Shown here in pieces: positions 5,414 through 6,706 of a stretch of DNA of 6,706 nt; within the stretch, counting starts at the first letter, position 1, and each line of letters opens with the position of its first letter. The position numbers and the translations under genes were made by a program. Source of the stretch: Alphaproteobacteria bacterium (GTDB lineage: Bacteria; Pseudomonadota; Alphaproteobacteria; ATCC43930; CGMCC-115725). Location of the stretch: assembly GCA_005888515.1 (NCBI GenBank), contig VAZR01000025.1, forward strand, positions 1 through 6,706. The letters run 5' to 3'. A model generated the notes under the pieces. That model searched no databases, was not told the DNA's origin, and saw only the letters and a list, made by a program, of their open reading frames with translations.

Positions 5414-6516
5414 GCGGCTCGCCTCCGGCCGAGGCTGTCGATCAGCCCGGCAAGGCGGGCGGCGGCAACCGGCAGATCGTGCTCGCGCCGCACCTTCTGC
5501 TGCGCCGCGATCCCCATAGCGGTGCGCGCCGCAGGATCGATGATCAGACGGCGCGTGGTGGCTGCGAACGCATCGGCGTCGCCCACCGGCACCAGTAGCC
5601 CGGTTACGCCGGATACGACGATGTCGCCGACCCCGCCGCTGGCGCCGGCAATCACCGGCAAGCCCGCTGCCTGCGCTTCGAGCAGCGCCATCCCGAACGC
5701 CTCGTTGATCGCCGGCCAAACACAGAGATCGGCATTTGCGAGGGCGTCCGCGACGGCAGCGTCATCGAGCGCGCCCCGGTACGTAATGCGCGTGCCGATC
5801 GGCGCGAGAGCCTGCTCGATCTCGCCGCGGGCCGGCCCATCGCCGACGATTTCGAGCGACCACGGCAGGTCGAGCAACTGCGCCAATGCCGCGCCGAGCA
5901 CCCGGTAGGAGGCCAGCTTGTCACCGGGCCGCATCATCGCCACCGCGATCAGCCGCGGCGATTCGGACGAGTACGGCTGCCGAACTGGGTACGCCGCTGC
6001 GTCCAAGAACGGCGGCAGCGCAAACCAGCCGCGGGGATCTCTCAGCAGCGACGCAACGCCCTCGCGGTCGGCCGAGTTGAGGCCGATCACCGCATCAGCC
6101 TGACGCAGCGCCCGTTCGACGGCTCGGTGGGCGCTCGCCCATGCTCCGCTCGCGCGCTTTGCCGCGTACGATGCCTCGGCGATCACATACGGAATGCCGA
6201 GCGCCGCACTCACGGCGGGGCCGAGCCAATCCGGCGCCTTGTAGTAGAGGTGGTAGGTGAACCATAGCTCTGGCGCGTGCTCCGGTGTCGACCGCCACTG
6301 CCGCAGCAGCCGTTCAGTCGTCCGCTGCGCGAGCGCGGCAAGCCCCGCCTGGTGTCCAGCGACCCCCTGATTGTCGAAGCTGCGCAATCGCGAGGCGACA
6401 AACGGCTGATGCCCGGCCCGCCGCAGCGCCTCCAGGAACAGCCGCGCGATGCGCCGGTCGCCCGACGGGATCGGATGGCCGGGCGGCTTCAGCGGCGCGT
6501 AAAACGCGACCCGCAT
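5410..6516 (-). CDS. GT4-family (GT-B fold) glycosyltransferase
   Basis: Predicted cytoplasmic glycosyltransferase of 368 residues that would move a sugar from an activated nucleotide donor to an envelope glycan or lipid acceptor; the sugar and acceptor cannot be read from the sequence. The N-terminus MRVAFYAPLKPP leads into the Rossmann-like acceptor domain, with IPSGDRRIARL at residues 16-26. The C-terminal donor domain has GDGP at 225-228, then NEAFGMALLEAQAAGLPVIAG with the EX7E pair at 272 and 280, typical of GT4 retaining enzymes. I chose the ATG at 6516 because homology-like sequence begins there. The same frame stays open upstream through a palindromic repeat to the window edge, with a GTG at 6573, so the annotated start could be inflated. 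No Shine-Dalgarno is visible before 6516 (the upstream bases are pyrimidine-rich). The stop overlaps the next gene as ATGA. Family assignment is firm; the substrate is unknown. Confidence 0.9.
   Translation of the reverse strand: MRVAFYAPLKPPGHPIPSGDRRIARLFLEALRRAGHQPFVASRLRSFDNQGVAGHQAGLAALAQRTTERLLRQWRSTPEHAPELWFTYHLYYKAPDWLGPAVSAALGIPYVIAEASYAAKRASGAWASAHRAVERALRQADAVIGLNSADREGVASLLRDPRGWFALPPFLDAAAYPVRQPYSSESPRLIAVAMMRPGDKLASYRVLGAALAQLLDLPWSLEIVGDGPARGEIEQALAPIGTRITYRGALDDAAVADALANADLCVWPAINEAFGMALLEAQAAGLPVIAGASGGVGDIVVSGVTGLLVPVGDADAFAATTRRLIIDPAARTAMGIAAQQKVRREHDLPVAAARLAGLIDSLGRRRAA
5422..5426 (-). promoter_or_regulatory. ribosome binding site of the histidine phosphatase gene
   Basis: Reads GGAGG on the minus strand, 8 bases before the ATG at 5413. 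It lies inside the end of the GT4 gene, so the phosphatase can be initiated independently as well as by coupling. It helps fix the start at 5413 rather than at in-frame codons further upstream. Confidence 0.7.
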
Positions 6517-6538
6517 GGAGAGGAGGCGCCGTACTAGA

Positions 6539-6671
6539 CCCTCTCCCGCACCGCGGGAGAGGGAGGGGCCCACGCCGGAGGCGTGGGAGGGTGAGGGTGC
6601 CGCTGACCAAAGACCCTCACCCGGCCTCGCGCTCTGCGCTCGGCCACCCTCTCCCGCGGTGCGGGAGAGGG
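6539..6671. repeat. composite palindromic element upstream of the GT4 gene
   Basis: 133 bp with the same plan as 311-444. Perfect 11-bp-stem hairpins lie at 6539-6549/6553-6563 (loop acc) and 6647-6657/6661-6671 (loop ggt). Inside are a GC stem (cccacgcc...ggcgtggg), gggtgaggg, a spacer, ccctcaccc and a variable segment. It occupies most of the leader before ATG 6516 and is stop-free in the GT4 frame. No T-run follows the hairpins, so it does not look like an intrinsic terminator. Confidence 0.88.
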
Positions 6672-6706
6672 GCTGATGTCGCTGGGTGGAGCCGCCTCGG
6701 CCGTCG

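Noticed and set aside
311..6671. Repeated hairpins as a CRISPR array
   Set aside because: Only three dispersed, internally palindromic elements kilobases apart; no regular spacers and no cas genes.

Overview
The window is GC-rich chromosomal DNA. It is very probably from an alphaproteobacterium, perhaps a Hyphomicrobiales/Bradyrhizobium-like or Rhodospirillales-like lineage. This rests on base composition, on the protein families, and on palindromic repeats built from ccctctcccgc/gcgggagaggg and gggtgaggg/ccctcaccc. No marker gene is present, so genus is not claimed.

All functional genes are on the minus strand, so the operon reads from high to low coordinates. The order is: GT4 glycosyltransferase (6516-5410); histidine phosphatase (5413-4835); MurG/GT28-like glycosyltransferase (4838-3525); polysaccharide-deacetylase-like protein (3528-2740); a small two-helix membrane protein, frameshifted (2743-2305); first ATPase domain of an oligopeptide ABC transporter (2308-1328); remnant of the second ATPase domain (about 1173-481); and the start of a family 5 peptide-binding protein that leaves the window (474-1). 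The first five junctions, down to the ATPase, are 4-base ATGA or GTGA overlaps, which indicates one translationally coupled transcript. The first four genes look like envelope glycan enzymes. The last genes are a peptide/solute importer whose permeases should lie beyond position 1.

Two layers of rearrangement lie on this operon. First, three composite palindromic elements of about 133-141 bp are present (311-444, 4104-4244, 6539-6671). Two of them sit in frame inside protein-coding genes: one adds exactly 47 codons to the linker of the GT28-like enzyme, and one adds about 45 codons to the signal-peptide N-region of the binding protein. The third covers the leader of the GT4 gene and is also stop-free in that gene's frame. 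Second, the transporter ATPase locus is broken. About 218 bp in the opposite orientation (about 1176-1393) replaces the middle of what was probably a YejF-like double ATPase gene. This segment holds the 5' end of a second copy of the binding-protein gene, 113/117 identical by eye to the copy at 139-255. The small membrane-protein gene upstream also shows a frame switch that fuses it in frame to the ATPase.

No tRNA, rRNA, CRISPR array, transposase or clear promoter was seen. The stretch 6672-6706 holds nothing recognisable.
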